Shown here: piece by piece, positions 8,720 through 17,037 of the stretch
Layout: each line of letters begins with the position of its first letter
Position numbering within the stretch: the stretch's first letter is position 1
DNA from: Verrucomicrobiota bacterium
GTDB taxonomy: Bacteria > Verrucomicrobiota > Verrucomicrobiia > Chthoniobacterales > SZAS-18
Direction: 5' to 3'
NCBI GenBank assembly: GCA_019241085.1
Contig: JAFAXH010000144.1
Location: forward strand, 1-64,000
Length of the DNA stretch: 64,000 bases
Program-made: the position numbers and the translations under genes
The notes under the pieces: generated by a model
Told to the model about the DNA's origin: nothing
Database searches by the model: none
What the model saw: only the letters and a program-made list of their open reading frames with translations

Positions 8720-10684
8720 ATGCCCGACCCCACGAGTTTGCAAGATGTCGATCAACTCCTTGATCCTTCATCATCATCAACACGCCCGGCGAGCGAGCCG
8801 AAGAGCCGTTCCGTCGCCGCGCCTTCTCCCGAGGAGCCGCCCGCCAAAAGTCGGGATGACGTTTGGCAACTGATCCGCAAATTCCTCATGGTCCTGGCGG
8901 TCCTGCCAGGGATCATCCTGGCGTTTGCCATCGGGATCTACGCCGTCAACCTGCCGTATCTGGATGAATGGCAGCTCGCGCCGTTTTTCATCAAGCTGGG
9001 TCAGGGGACGCTCACCTTCGGCGATCTGTTTGCGTTGCAAAATGAGTATCGGCAGCTTTTTCCCAATGCCATCATCGTCGGCCTCGGCTGGCTCACGCAC
9101 TGGGATACGCGCGTGGAGATGGCGTTGAGTCTGGTGCTGGCGGGATTTGTCGCGTGGGGCCTCTGGCGTCTGGGCCGGGGGACGTTGCCTTGGGTCACGA
9201 GGCACTGGCTGCTGGCGCCGGCGATGTTGATGGGGATGAATCTCCTGATTTTCTCGTTCACGCAGAACGAAAACTGGCTGTTCGGCGAGCAATTTGAATA
9301 CTACATGCCGATCGCCCTGCTGGTGGCCGGCTTGCTCATCGCGTGTTCCGGATTGAGCACCACGGTCAAGATCGTCCTCTGCATGGTGCTGTGCTCGGTG
9401 TCCACTTTTTCGATGCCCAACGGCACGGTGCTCTGGCTGCTGCTGTTCCCACGGAGGTCGCTGTATTTGACGGAAAAAAAAGTCGGTTTTCGCTGGGCGC
9501 TCGCCTGGGTCGCGCTCGTGGGTATCGAGATGGCGTGCTACCTGCACGGCTACCAAACGCCCAAGCATCATCCCAGCCCGTTGCTGGCGCTCTATCGGCC
9601 CGCGAGTGCGCTGACTTATTACTTCTCCTTTCTCAGTTCGCCCCTGTTGCCGGTTGGGCCAAAGGCAACCGCCTTCCTGCCGCTCACGCTGACTGTCGGC
9701 GCGGTCTTGGTGGCGCTGTTTGCCTTGGCAATCACCGTGCTCCTGCGACGCGCCAAACATGGTCGCCGGGAACTTTTGGCGCAGTCGGCGCCCTGGATCG
9801 CTCTGGGCGGTTATTCCATGCTCACCGCCGGCCAGATCATGATCGGGCGGGTCGGCTTTGGTCCGGTGCAATCGCTCTCTTCGCGTTACATCGCTTTTTC
9901 TCTTTATCTCACGCTGGCGCTGGTATGGCTTGGTCTGCTCGTCATCGACTCTTTCACGCCGCAACGCGCGGTCGCGGAGACCGAGCCTCCCCACGGAACT
10001 CGCCGCGCCATGCTCTGCCTCGGCGGCGGATTTGCGCTGCTGTTGCTCCTCGTGACCGGGGAGACGTTCCAGTCCTCCATCCAGGAGATGTATGCCAAGC
10101 GACGGAGCCTGCTTTACGAGAAGTCCTGCATCTGGGCAATCAATTACCTGGTCCCGAGCAAGATCGCCGAATTAACCACGCGCTGGGGCGTGCGCGATGT
10201 CCGGCAAATGGTGAATGCACTCGACCGTCTCGACCTGCTACGACCCAGGGTGCTCAAAGATCCAGACTTGATGAAGGTCGCAGCCGAGGGCGGCGTCCCG
10301 CAGTCGTCGAACGGCTACATCATCCTGACTGATACTACCTACGGCAATAAACAGGGCTACGGTTGGGCAATCTTGACCGACCAAGGCGAGCCGGCTCATG
10401 CCGTGGCGCTCACCTACCGGGACGATGGCGGCCATTTCCATGTGTTCGAGGTAGCGCGCGTGGATCAGCCGCGGCGCGACGTGGAGCAGAGGATGCACGA
10501 CCCGTATTTTTTATATTCCGGCTGGGGCGCCGGGATCAACGCCCGAGACATCCCGACGCAGCCTCTGCAAATCGACGCCTGGGCCATCGACATCAATGCC
10601 GGCCAGGTGTATCGGCTGGAAGATTATAACCGTTCGGACACGCCGGCCCAACAAACCGCGCCGCAGCCCAGTCCCACGCCGTAG
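8720..10684 (+). CDS. Large polytopic membrane protein of unknown function
   Basis: This 654-residue protein has a hydrophilic, Ser/Pro-rich N-terminus of about 50 residues and then roughly ten predicted membrane segments up to about residue 455. The first is LMVLAVLPGIILAFAIGIY and the last is MLCLGGGFALLLLLVTGETF. A soluble C-terminal domain of about 200 residues follows. The acidic pair in NLPYLDEWQ directly after the first membrane helix is where GT-C glycosyltransferases keep catalytic Asp/Glu, so a lipid-linked sugar transferase is possible but unproven. No conserved domain is recognised with confidence. It is convergent with the DNA glycosylase gene. Confidence 0.75.
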   Translation: MPDPTSLQDVDQLLDPSSSSTRPASEPKSRSVAAPSPEEPPAKSRDDVWQLIRKFLMVLAVLPGIILAFAIGIYAVNLPYLDEWQLAPFFIKLGQGTLTFGDLFALQNEYRQLFPNAIIVGLGWLTHWDTRVEMALSLVLAGFVAWGLWRLGRGTLPWVTRHWLLAPAMLMGMNLLIFSFTQNENWLFGEQFEYYMPIALLVAGLLIACSGLSTTVKIVLCMVLCSVSTFSMPNGTVLWLLLFPRRSLYLTEKKVGFRWALAWVALVGIEMACYLHGYQTPKHHPSPLLALYRPASALTYYFSFLSSPLLPVGPKATAFLPLTLTVGAVLVALFALAITVLLRRAKHGRRELLAQSAPWIALGGYSMLTAGQIMIGRVGFGPVQSLSSRYIAFSLYLTLALVWLGLLVIDSFTPQRAVAETEPPHGTRRAMLCLGGGFALLLLLVTGETFQSSIQEMYAKRRSLLYEKSCIWAINYLVPSKIAELTTRWGVRDVRQMVNALDRLDLLRPRVLKDPDLMKVAAEGGVPQSSNGYIILTDTTYGNKQGYGWAILTDQGEPAHAVALTYRDDGGHFHVFEVARVDQPRRDVEQRMHDPYFLYSGWGAGINARDIPTQPLQIDAWAIDINAGQVYRLEDYNRSDTPAQQTAPQPSPTP

Positions 10685-10696
10685 TCGCTCGTGCTG

Positions 10697-11356
10697 CTAA
10701 TCCAGCGCCCGCCAGAGATACCAGGCAGCGGTGCTGCGCCAGGGTCGCCAGCGTTCGCCGTAGGCGAGGAGTTCGCGCGGAGTCGGCAGTTCTTTTTTCT
10801 TATAAAGTAATTTGAAGCCGGCCCGCACGCCGTAATCCGTCGCCGGCAGCACGTCGGGCCGGGCGAGGTGAAACATGAGCAGCATCTCGACCGTCCATCG
10901 GCCGATGCCGCGCAGCGCGGTGAGCTGCGCGACGATCGCCTCGTCATCCATCGTGGCGATGACTTCGCGCGTCGGGATGACGCCGCTGAGCGCCGCCTCG
11001 GCCAAGCCGCGAATGGCAGCGAGTTTGGCGCGCGAAAGACCGGCGGCGCGCAACGGCTCGTCAGCCGTGGCGAGGAGGTCCGCGGGCGCGGGGAAAACGC
11101 TTTCCTCCGCCGCGCCGAGGCCGTAGATCGCTTTCACCCGGCCGAGAATGATGGCGGCAATTTTGCCGCTGAGCTGCTGGTAAATGACCGACCGCGCCAG
11201 CGCCGCGTAGGGCGAGCCTTGCATCAAGGCAGGCGCGCGTCCCGGCGGCAGCACCGCCAGCGCGCAAGGGCCGACCTTGGCGATCAGCCGGCCGAGCCGT
11301 TTGTCCACGCGGGCGAGATGCGCGAGGCGCGGATCGGCGGAGGCGGAGGAGTTCAT
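10697..11356 (-). CDS. DNA-3-methyladenine glycosylase II (HhH-GPD, AlkA-type)
   Basis: The 219-residue protein has the HhH-GPD base-excision fold: an N-terminal ALARSVIYQQLSGKIAA helix pair, a helix-hairpin-helix LTALRGIGRWTVEMLLMF, and the catalytic Asp in LPATDYGVRAGF. It lacks the N-terminal AlkA domain and so is of the compact Mag/AlkA type. Such enzymes remove 3-methyladenine and other alkylated purines from DNA. It is transcribed alone and followed by the convergent end of the membrane protein gene 12 bp away. Confidence 0.9.
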   Translation of the reverse strand: MNSSASADPRLAHLARVDKRLGRLIAKVGPCALAVLPPGRAPALMQGSPYAALARSVIYQQLSGKIAAIILGRVKAIYGLGAAEESVFPAPADLLATADEPLRAAGLSRAKLAAIRGLAEAALSGVIPTREVIATMDDEAIVAQLTALRGIGRWTVEMLLMFHLARPDVLPATDYGVRAGFKLLYKKKELPTPRELLAYGERWRPWRSTAAWYLWRALD

Positions 11357-11360
11357 CTGG

Positions 11361-11474
11361 ACGGATTTTTTAGACAGAATTCACAAAATTTTACAGAATT
11401 AGAAAGCTGGGAAACAAGCCGCACTTCCTTTCCGGTAATTCTGTTGAATTCTGTAATTCTGTCTGAAAAATCCG
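11361..11474. repeat. Palindromic repeat of the ACAGAATT family
   Basis: Arms of about 41 bases (11361-11401 and 11434-11474) are imperfect inverted repeats, with ACGGATTTTT at the left end and its complement at the right end. The arms are made of ACAGAATT-type units and are AT-rich against the local background. It lies between the starts of the glycosylase and phhA genes. Confidence 0.8.
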
Positions 11475-11603
11475 TCGCGCCCAAACGCAGAGACTCTTGC
11501 GCGCGGGCGGGGGATTTTACTTCGTGACAGGTCGGGCATACCGTTTTTTGCGCGCGGACGCCAGCCGCATCGGCTCGCAGTTCCCCACCGCATTCCCCCC
11601 AAC

Positions 11604-12416
11604 ATGAACGCCACCGCAGAAACTGATCCGAAAGCCGAAACCGCCACTTCCACCGACGATCCCCGTTGTGTCCCCATCGCGCTCGACGGGCCGATCCCCG
11701 AAGGCGACGAAATTCCCTATCCAAATTATTCGGTGGAAGAACATGACATCTGGAGAACGCTCTACGCCCGCCAGCGCAAGCTCCTGCCCGGCCGCGCCTG
11801 CCAGGAATACATCGACGGATTGGAACTACTGAAGCTGCCCGAGGACCGCGTGCCGGCGTTGCGCGACGTGAGCCGCGTGTTGGAAAAAGCCACCGGCTGG
11901 AAGCTCACCCGCTCGCCGGGGCTGCTGCACGAAAAGGACTTTTTCGAGCGGCTCGCGCGGCGCGTTTTTCCGGCCACCGATTACGTCCGGCCGCGGCACG
12001 AACTCGACTACACGCCGGCGCCCGATTTGTTTCACGACGTCTTCGGCCACACGCCGATGATCGTGCACGAATCGTTCGCCAATTTTTTCCAAAAAATCGG
12101 CCAGGCCGCCGCAAGCGAGAACGCGGTTGGCGACGTGCGCCTCGGCTTGGTGCGCATCTATTGGTTCACCGTCGAGTTCGGCCTCATCAACACGCCGCAA
12201 GGTCTGCGCATTTATGGCAATGGCATCACGTCGAGCTACGGCGAGGTGCAGCACAGCCTGACGGATGCGGTGGAAAAGCGGCCGTTCATTCCGGAAAAAG
12301 TCGCGCAACAGGAATACGACATCTGGCACATGCAGCCGGTGCTGTTTGTGATCGACTCCTTCGAGCAACTCGAACGCGGTTTCGAGCATTGGGCGAAAAG
12401 CCACCGTCTGCTGTGA
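11604..12416 (+). CDS. phhA: Phenylalanine-4-hydroxylase (pterin-dependent)
   Basis: The 270-residue monodomain enzyme converts phenylalanine to tyrosine using O2, Fe(II) and a tetrahydropterin. The iron ligands are visible as His144 and His149 in PDLFHDVFGHTP and Glu191 in YWFTVEFGL. Other conserved stretches are IPYPNY near the N-terminus and RIYGNGITSSYGEVQHSL. It has the bacterial length without the regulatory ACT domain of animal enzymes. It is convergent with an SDR gene and lies within 2.6 kb of folE2 and a PTPS-type synthase gene, suggesting that its pterin cofactor is made by its neighbours. Confidence 0.95.
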   Translation: MNATAETDPKAETATSTDDPRCVPIALDGPIPEGDEIPYPNYSVEEHDIWRTLYARQRKLLPGRACQEYIDGLELLKLPEDRVPALRDVSRVLEKATGWKLTRSPGLLHEKDFFERLARRVFPATDYVRPRHELDYTPAPDLFHDVFGHTPMIVHESFANFFQKIGQAAASENAVGDVRLGLVRIYWFTVEFGLINTPQGLRIYGNGITSSYGEVQHSLTDAVEKRPFIPEKVAQQEYDIWHMQPVLFVIDSFEQLERGFEHWAKSHRLL

Positions 12417-12457
12417 ACGTCTGGCGCGCGCAGTCGGGCGGCGCGTTCACCAAGGTC

Positions 12458-13183
12458 TCAAACGTCGCCGAGTTGCGGACGCAGCACGATCTCCTCGATG
12501 ACCGTGCGCCGGCTCAGCCGGTAGGCGTCGAAGAACGCGCGCGCCACGTCGGCCGCCGGCATCATCCGCGCGGCGAGCACGCCGCTGCCGGTCCAACTCG
12601 GCGACATCGTCGCACCGGGCAGGACGGCGGTCACGCGCACGCCGTGCGGTTTTAATTCCTCACGGAACGCACGCGCCAGTCCGAGCACGCCGTGCTTCGC
12701 CGCGACGTAGGCGCCGCCGGCGGGAAACGCGCGCATGCCGGCGACGGAGGCCATGATGAAAATATCGCCGCGCCGTCGGCGCACCATCGCCGGAGCGAAG
12801 GCGCGGGTGACGAGAAACACGCTGCGCAGATTGGCTGCGAGCACGGCGTCGAATTCATGCGCCGACATATCGAGCAACGGCGTCGGCACGAATTGACCGG
12901 CGTTGTTAATCAACACATCGACGCGCGAACGCACGTCGTGCGCCAAGGTTTCAACCGCTGCCGCGTCGCTCACGTCGCACGGGAAAAAGTCCACCTTCGC
13001 AGCGCCCAGTTGTCGGCAACGGTGCGCGACCCGCGTGAGCTTGGCCGCTTGCCGCGCCACGAGCGCCAGCCGGACGCCCGCGCCGAGTTCGCGCGCGAAG
13101 ACTGCCGCAATCGCAGCGCCGATGCCTTGCGACGCGCCGGTAACGAGCACCGTGACGAATGCGCGCGAGTTGTATTTAGCCAC
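12458..13183 (-). CDS. Short-chain dehydrogenase/reductase, candidate sepiapterin reductase
   Basis: The 241-residue classical SDR has the NAD(P)-binding TGASQGIGAAIA, the LINNAGQF motif, the catalytic Ser in FIMASVAG and the Tyr-Lys pair in GGAYVAAKHG. An Arg-rich loop follows the first glycine motif (LALVARQ), consistent with NADPH. The C-terminus reads VIEEIVLRPQLGDV. Because phhA, folE2 and a 6-pyruvoyltetrahydropterin synthase gene flank it, a role as the pterin side-chain reductase (sepiapterin reductase) is the best inference from context; sequence alone supports only a generic SDR. It is separated from folE2 by a palindromic repeat. Confidence 0.82.
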   Translation of the reverse strand: MAKYNSRAFVTVLVTGASQGIGAAIAAVFARELGAGVRLALVARQAAKLTRVAHRCRQLGAAKVDFFPCDVSDAAAVETLAHDVRSRVDVLINNAGQFVPTPLLDMSAHEFDAVLAANLRSVFLVTRAFAPAMVRRRRGDIFIMASVAGMRAFPAGGAYVAAKHGVLGLARAFREELKPHGVRVTAVLPGATMSPSWTGSGVLAARMMPAADVARAFFDAYRLSRRTVIEEIVLRPQLGDV

Positions 13184-13202
13184 GGCGGAAAATGGAATGA
13201 GG

Positions 13203-13375
13203 GAGTTGCCCGCGGAAGACGCGAAAGGACGCGAAAAGAAGAAGAAAATTTTTAGGTGCTATGCACTTAACGAAGGCTGCCTCTGGAAGACGGAGGCCAA
13301 TGCTGCCAGCACTTTCGTCCCAGGCCTTCATCCGAAAACCCCTTCCTGATTTTTCGCGTCCTTCGCGGGCAACTC
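13203..13375. repeat. Palindromic repeat of the GGACGCGAAA family
   Basis: A left arm (13203-13237) and a right arm (13351-13375) form an inverted repeat, GAGTTGCCCGCG against its complement, with an extra ten or so bases in the left arm. The core of about 113 bp has no gene. The element fills the gap between the SDR and folE2 genes and may affect their co-transcription. Confidence 0.75.
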
Positions 13376-13378
13376 CAC

Positions 13379-14464
13379 CTATCCGGCAAGCGCGCCAAAG
13401 TCGGTGAAGTCGCCGCGATAACCGCCGGCGACGCCTTTGCAAATCACGGCAACAGCGTCGTGCGAATGGAGCGATTCCAAGTGCGCGCAGGCAACCTGAA
13501 AATCGTGAATCCGCGCGTCGGCAACCAGTTCCCGGTGCAGCAAGCGCGCGGCGTCTTCGACAAATTTGACGTTCGCGCCATTCAGTTCGGCGAACGCCTG
13601 CTCGTCGCCGCGGCGCACCATCACCTGCGTCTCCGTGACGAGAGCGTTCTTGCAAATTGCTTGCAAATCTTCGAGGGCCAGTTTCGCGCCGGGCGAGACT
13701 TCCACCCAGAGCCGCGCGCGGCTGCGTTGCGAGTGCGGGATGGCATAGACGCCGCGCGTGTCGCGCGCATGTTCGGCCAGCTCGGCGGAGCAGGGGCAAG
13801 CTGAGGAATAGACGAAGTCGAACCGCAGCCAGCGCCGCAGCCGGTCGTCCGCGCTGCCGGCGCGGTCGCCGCTTTCGGGGTGGTGTTCCGCGCCGCTTAG
13901 TTCGGCTTCAAACGCGGCGTCGTAATATTGATAACCGGCCAGCCCGCTGCGCAGGCTCGGCTGGAGCATGGGATAGGCGAAATCGAGCCGCAGCCGCGCG
14001 CCGGTGCCGCCGATTTTTTCGCGAAAGCGCGCCAGAATTTTCGGCAACGTGTCGAGCGTGAACGGCTCGTCTTGAAACTCGTAAAACGTGCGGATGATGC
14101 GCGACATGTTGATCGCGCGCAGGTGCGCCGGCAGCGCGATGGTGCCGCTGACGCGCGCATCGAGCGTGACGGTTTTTTCCGCCGCCGGCGCGCGAGACTT
14201 TCTGCCGTTGCTGCCGCGGTGGTCCTCCGGCGATTGCGCCGACAGAAAACGCAGGGGCAAACGGAAGCCGGAGATGCCGACCTGCTGGAGCGCGGCCGGC
14301 GCATGGTGCAGCACGGCGTCGGCTTGACACATCAAGTCGGGCAGCGAGGCGTGATACTCCGGCGTGAGTTGAAATTCGGCGTCGTAATCGCGCCGCAACG
14401 GGTTGAGCGACGCGGCGGCATCGGCGTCGTCCACGGGCAAGCTGCTGGGAATCGAACGGGGCAT
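13379..14464 (-). CDS. folE2: GTP cyclohydrolase I type 2 (FolE2)
   Basis: The 361-residue protein matches the FolE2 (COG1469) family, which opens GTP to 7,8-dihydroneopterin triphosphate, the first step of folate and biopterin synthesis. Conserved stretches are QVGISGFRLPL near residue 61, RAINMSRIIR near 117, the active-site cysteine region YSSACPCSAELA (Cys223, Cys225) and IPHSQRSRARLWVEV. It is longer than average owing to inserts around residues 75-99 and 190-212. FolE2 enzymes accept metals other than zinc, and some bacteria use them under zinc limitation. The stop of the upstream PTPS-type gene is 17 bp away, so the two form an operon. Confidence 0.93.
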   Translation of the reverse strand: MPRSIPSSLPVDDADAAASLNPLRRDYDAEFQLTPEYHASLPDLMCQADAVLHHAPAALQQVGISGFRLPLRFLSAQSPEDHRGSNGRKSRAPAAEKTVTLDARVSGTIALPAHLRAINMSRIIRTFYEFQDEPFTLDTLPKILARFREKIGGTGARLRLDFAYPMLQPSLRSGLAGYQYYDAAFEAELSGAEHHPESGDRAGSADDRLRRWLRFDFVYSSACPCSAELAEHARDTRGVYAIPHSQRSRARLWVEVSPGAKLALEDLQAICKNALVTETQVMVRRGDEQAFAELNGANVKFVEDAARLLHRELVADARIHDFQVACAHLESLHSHDAVAVICKGVAGGYRGDFTDFGALAG

Positions 14465-14481
14465 GGAGAATTGTTTTTAAA

Positions 14482-14985
14482 TCAATCCCGGCCATCGCCG
14501 GGCGCGGCGTCCGGGCCGTGGTAATCGACGAAGTTACGCTCGGTTTCGTAGAGTCGCACGCGGTGCAATTTTCCCGCGGGCAGGCGTGGCGCAATTTCGT
14601 TCCAAAAGGCTATGACGAGGTTTTCCGTGGTCGGGATGATGCCGCGCAAAAAATCGACTTCGAGGTTGAGGTTGCGGTGATCGCAACGGGCGACAATCGC
14701 GTTTTCCAAGACGGATTTCAGCGCGCTGAGATCGACGACGTAGCCGGTCTGCGGGTCGGGCTGGCCGCGCACGGAGACTTCGAGCACGTAATTGTGGCCG
14801 TGCCAAAGCGGGTTGTTGCAAGGGCCATAGGTTTGCTGGTTCCACGCGGCGTCATGCGCGGGATTGTCGAGGCGGTGCGCGGCGTTGAAATGCACCCGGC
14901 GCGTGACCACGACGTTGCCAATCAAGCCGGCCGCGGCCTGCAAAGCGGATGCACGCGTGGGGGAGGGCGCAGACACCGGCGGCAA
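14482..14985 (-). CDS. 6-pyruvoyltetrahydropterin synthase (PTPS-type)
   Basis: The 167-residue protein belongs to the PTPS/QueD superfamily. Zinc ligands are His37 (HFNAAHRL) and His62/His64 (WHGHNYVLEV); the catalytic Cys is Cys56 in YGPCNNPLWHGHNY. The Cys-x5-His-Gly-His spacing and the CNNP context are those of true PTPS enzymes of tetrahydrobiopterin synthesis, whereas QueD enzymes of queuosine synthesis have Cys-x3-His-Gly-His. The DHRNLN and TTEN motifs are also conserved. The first 20 residues precede the conserved core, so the start may be somewhat internal. It is encoded directly upstream of folE2 and close to phhA. Confidence 0.9.
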   Translation of the reverse strand: MPPVSAPSPTRASALQAAAGLIGNVVVTRRVHFNAAHRLDNPAHDAAWNQQTYGPCNNPLWHGHNYVLEVSVRGQPDPQTGYVVDLSALKSVLENAIVARCDHRNLNLEVDFLRGIIPTTENLVIAFWNEIAPRLPAGKLHRVRLYETERNFVDYHGPDAAPGDGRD

Positions 14986-15013
14986 TATAGCGCGCTGGCC
15001 GGGAGGGTCAACG

Positions 15014-15085
15014 CAGGTGCGGGTAGGGACGTTTCGCCGAAGCCTCCCTGAACATTCGGATGGCTCGGCGACCCGTCCCTACCTG
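15014..15085. repeat. Palindromic repeat (GTAGGGACG family)
   Basis: CAGGTGCGGGTAGGGACG on the left and CGTCCCTACCTG on the right form an imperfect inverted repeat that also pairs CGCCGAAGCC with GGCTCGGCG. It lies upstream of the PTPS gene and could act as a terminator-like hairpin for the preceding hypothetical gene, but it has no clear T-tract. Confidence 0.65.
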
Positions 15086-15105
15086 TGACGCACTGATCGA
15101 CAGCT

Positions 15106-16128
15106 TCACAACCGCCACAGGCCGGCTTGGTTCGACTCCGTCGGCTTCTCCGGCCGCAAGCGGGCGAGCACGGTGGCGGCGCGTTCGGCGCCGGTCGGCG
15201 TGAGATCGAGCGCGAGCGTGGCCGGTTCCTGCCAGGGGATTTGCGGCTGTTGCGTGGCGCCGCAAAGGTAGAGAAACAAGCGGCCCAGTCCGTCGATGAG
15301 CACGGCACTCTCGGTCACGCGCACGGCGGGCGAAGCCTTGTCTGGCGTAACGTTGAACTCCGTGGCGTCGTTGTGAAAATCCGCGCCGATTTCCACGCCG
15401 CCGCGGCAACGGTGCAAGGGCAGCACGACGCGCGCATTTTCTCCCATCGGCATGGCGTAAAGCGCCGCGTCGAGCGACCAGCGGAAGGTCGTGCGCGCGT
15501 AGGCGGTGACGTGCGGATTGGCGTAGAACGCGAGCTGCGCTTCGAGCAACTCAAAGCGCGGCAGGTCGAGCAGCGGCGTGAGCAATTTGATCAGGTCGGT
15601 GCGCGTGGCCGAGCGCGGCGGCGGCAGCGGTGATGAAGTCGCCGTGAGATCGAGCCACGGCGTTTCGAGTCGAACCGCGGCGTTGCCGCTGCCGGCGCGA
15701 ATGACAAACGGCGCGCGGTCGGTCTCGATGTGCAGCGCGATGAGCGGGCGGTCGCTGCGGTCGCGGAGTTTGCGCTTTGAAGATGTCGATGGCGTCGTCG
15801 GCAACGTCATTTCCACCGGCACGACGCGCGGCATCAAGCCGTCGAACCACGAGCGCAATCCGGCGAGCCACGCATCGCAATCGCTTTTCTTCGCGCCGCC
15901 AGAACCGATGCCGATGAGCCAGAGCAGGTCGCGACCGCGGGCGGCGTTGGCGTGCGCCGCGAGCTGACGCGCCGCGACGCGGGCCGGTCCGGGCCAGCGA
16001 TGGAAGCACGCAGAGAAAACGTCTTCCGGCGCAGCGGAACAGTCCTGTTGTTTGTGCCCCAGCCGTTCGAGCAAGCGCAACGCGCGATATTCGATGTCTC
16101 GGAGTGATTCCTTGCTGCTCACGGCCAT
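15106..16128 (-). CDS. Hypothetical protein, 340 residues
   Basis: No family is recognised. The protein starts MAVSSKESLRDIEYRALRLL, has no signal peptide or membrane segment and appears soluble with mixed alpha/beta content. A Trp- and Gly-containing N-terminal section (RDLLWLIGIGSGGAKKSDC) is followed by a C-terminal half rich in beta-like strands (WSLDAALYAMPMGENARVVLPL). Codon use and GC match the neighbourhood, and the frame is uninterrupted, so it is very likely a real gene. It lies alone between a palindromic repeat and trpC on the minus strand. Confidence 0.7.
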   Translation of the reverse strand: MAVSSKESLRDIEYRALRLLERLGHKQQDCSAAPEDVFSACFHRWPGPARVAARQLAAHANAARGRDLLWLIGIGSGGAKKSDCDAWLAGLRSWFDGLMPRVVPVEMTLPTTPSTSSKRKLRDRSDRPLIALHIETDRAPFVIRAGSGNAAVRLETPWLDLTATSSPLPPPRSATRTDLIKLLTPLLDLPRFELLEAQLAFYANPHVTAYARTTFRWSLDAALYAMPMGENARVVLPLHRCRGGVEIGADFHNDATEFNVTPDKASPAVRVTESAVLIDGLGRLFLYLCGATQQPQIPWQEPATLALDLTPTGAERAATVLARLRPEKPTESNQAGLWRL

Positions 16129-16150
16129 GGAAAAAACAGCGTGCTTCTAC

Positions 16151-16185
16151 TTCCTTTCTTTGCGGCTTTGCGCCTTTGCGTGAGG
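16151..16185. repeat. Half-copy of the GCGGCTTTGCG repeat
   Basis: TTCTTTGCGGCTTTGCGCC resembles the right arm of the inverted repeat at 60411-60492. Only one arm is present here, between trpC and the 340-residue hypothetical gene. Confidence 0.5.
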
Positions 16186-16192
16186 ACTGCTT

Positions 16193-17011
16193 TTAATTTT
16201 CGCTGGAATCCACCAGCATCAACTCGGCGGCGAGCTGGGCAATCTCCTCCGGCCCGCGGCGCATCAAGGCTTCGCCGACCAAGATCGCGTCGGCGCCGGC
16301 GTCGCGCGCGCGGCGGCTGTCGGCGGCGGATCGGATGCCGCTTTCACTCACCAGCAGCACGCCGGCGGGGACTTGCTCGGCGAGCGTCTCGGTGGTGGCG
16401 AGATCGACCTCGAAGGTCGTCAGATTGCGATTGTTGATGCCGATGATTTCGGCGTCGGCCTCGAGCGCGCGATCCAGTTCGGCGAGCGTATGAACCTCCA
16501 CGAGCGCGTCGAGCTGGCAGGCGCGCGCGATGTCGAGCAGATGGTGCAGGGCGGCGTCGTCGAGCGCGGCGACGATGAGCAAAATCGCGTCCGCGCCCGC
16601 CGCGCCGGCTTCAAAAATCTGCACTTCGTCGAGCACGAAATCCTTGCGCAAAACCGGCAGCCCGATGGCCGCCCGCACGGCGCGCAGGTGGTCGAGATGT
16701 CCTTGAAAAAATTGCTCGTCGGTGAGCACCGAAACGGCGTGCGCGCCGGCGGCCTCGTAACCGCGCGCAATCGCGACCGGATCGAATTCCCCGGCGATGA
16801 TGCCGGCCGAGGGCGACGCTTTTTTCACCTCGGCAATCAGGCGCAGGCTCGCGCCGTCGTCGCCGAAGCGGTCGAGCGCGCGGGCGAAGCTGCGGCCATC
16901 GTTGCGCGCCAGCGCGGCGCGGCGGAGCGCGGCGCGGGCTGGTTCCAGCGCGGCAATTTCCTGGCGCTTGACGGCGAGAATCGGCGAGAGGCGGTCGTGG
17001 TTGTTCGACAT
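16193..17011 (-). CDS. trpC: Indole-3-glycerol phosphate synthase
   Basis: The 272-residue TIM-barrel enzyme closes the indole ring in tryptophan synthesis. Family motifs are LIAEVKKASPSAG (with the catalytic Lys), SVLTDEQFFQGHLDHL, LPVLRKDFVLDEVQI, DALVEVHTLAEL, IIGINNRNLTTF and LLVSESGIRSAAD. The start at 17011 matches the family N-terminus; the frame remains open upstream inside the next gene, which is an artefact of base composition. No other trp genes are nearby, so tryptophan synthesis is dispersed in this genome. The PH-domain protein gene ends 26 bp upstream and may be co-transcribed. Confidence 0.95.
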   Translation of the reverse strand: MSNNHDRLSPILAVKRQEIAALEPARAALRRAALARNDGRSFARALDRFGDDGASLRLIAEVKKASPSAGIIAGEFDPVAIARGYEAAGAHAVSVLTDEQFFQGHLDHLRAVRAAIGLPVLRKDFVLDEVQIFEAGAAGADAILLIVAALDDAALHHLLDIARACQLDALVEVHTLAELDRALEADAEIIGINNRNLTTFEVDLATTETLAEQVPAGVLLVSESGIRSAADSRRARDAGADAILVGEALMRRGPEEIAQLAAELMLVDSSEN

Positions 17012-17037
17012 CGGGCGGCGAAGAAGAATGTGATCCG

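Noticed and set aside
8720-10684. Assignment of the membrane protein to a specific glycosyltransferase family
   Set aside because: The acidic pair after the first helix is suggestive, but no other GT-C motif could be recognised.
12458-13183. Firm naming of the SDR as sepiapterin reductase
   Set aside because: Sequence motifs support only a classical SDR; the specific name depends on the neighbouring pterin genes and is kept as an inference.
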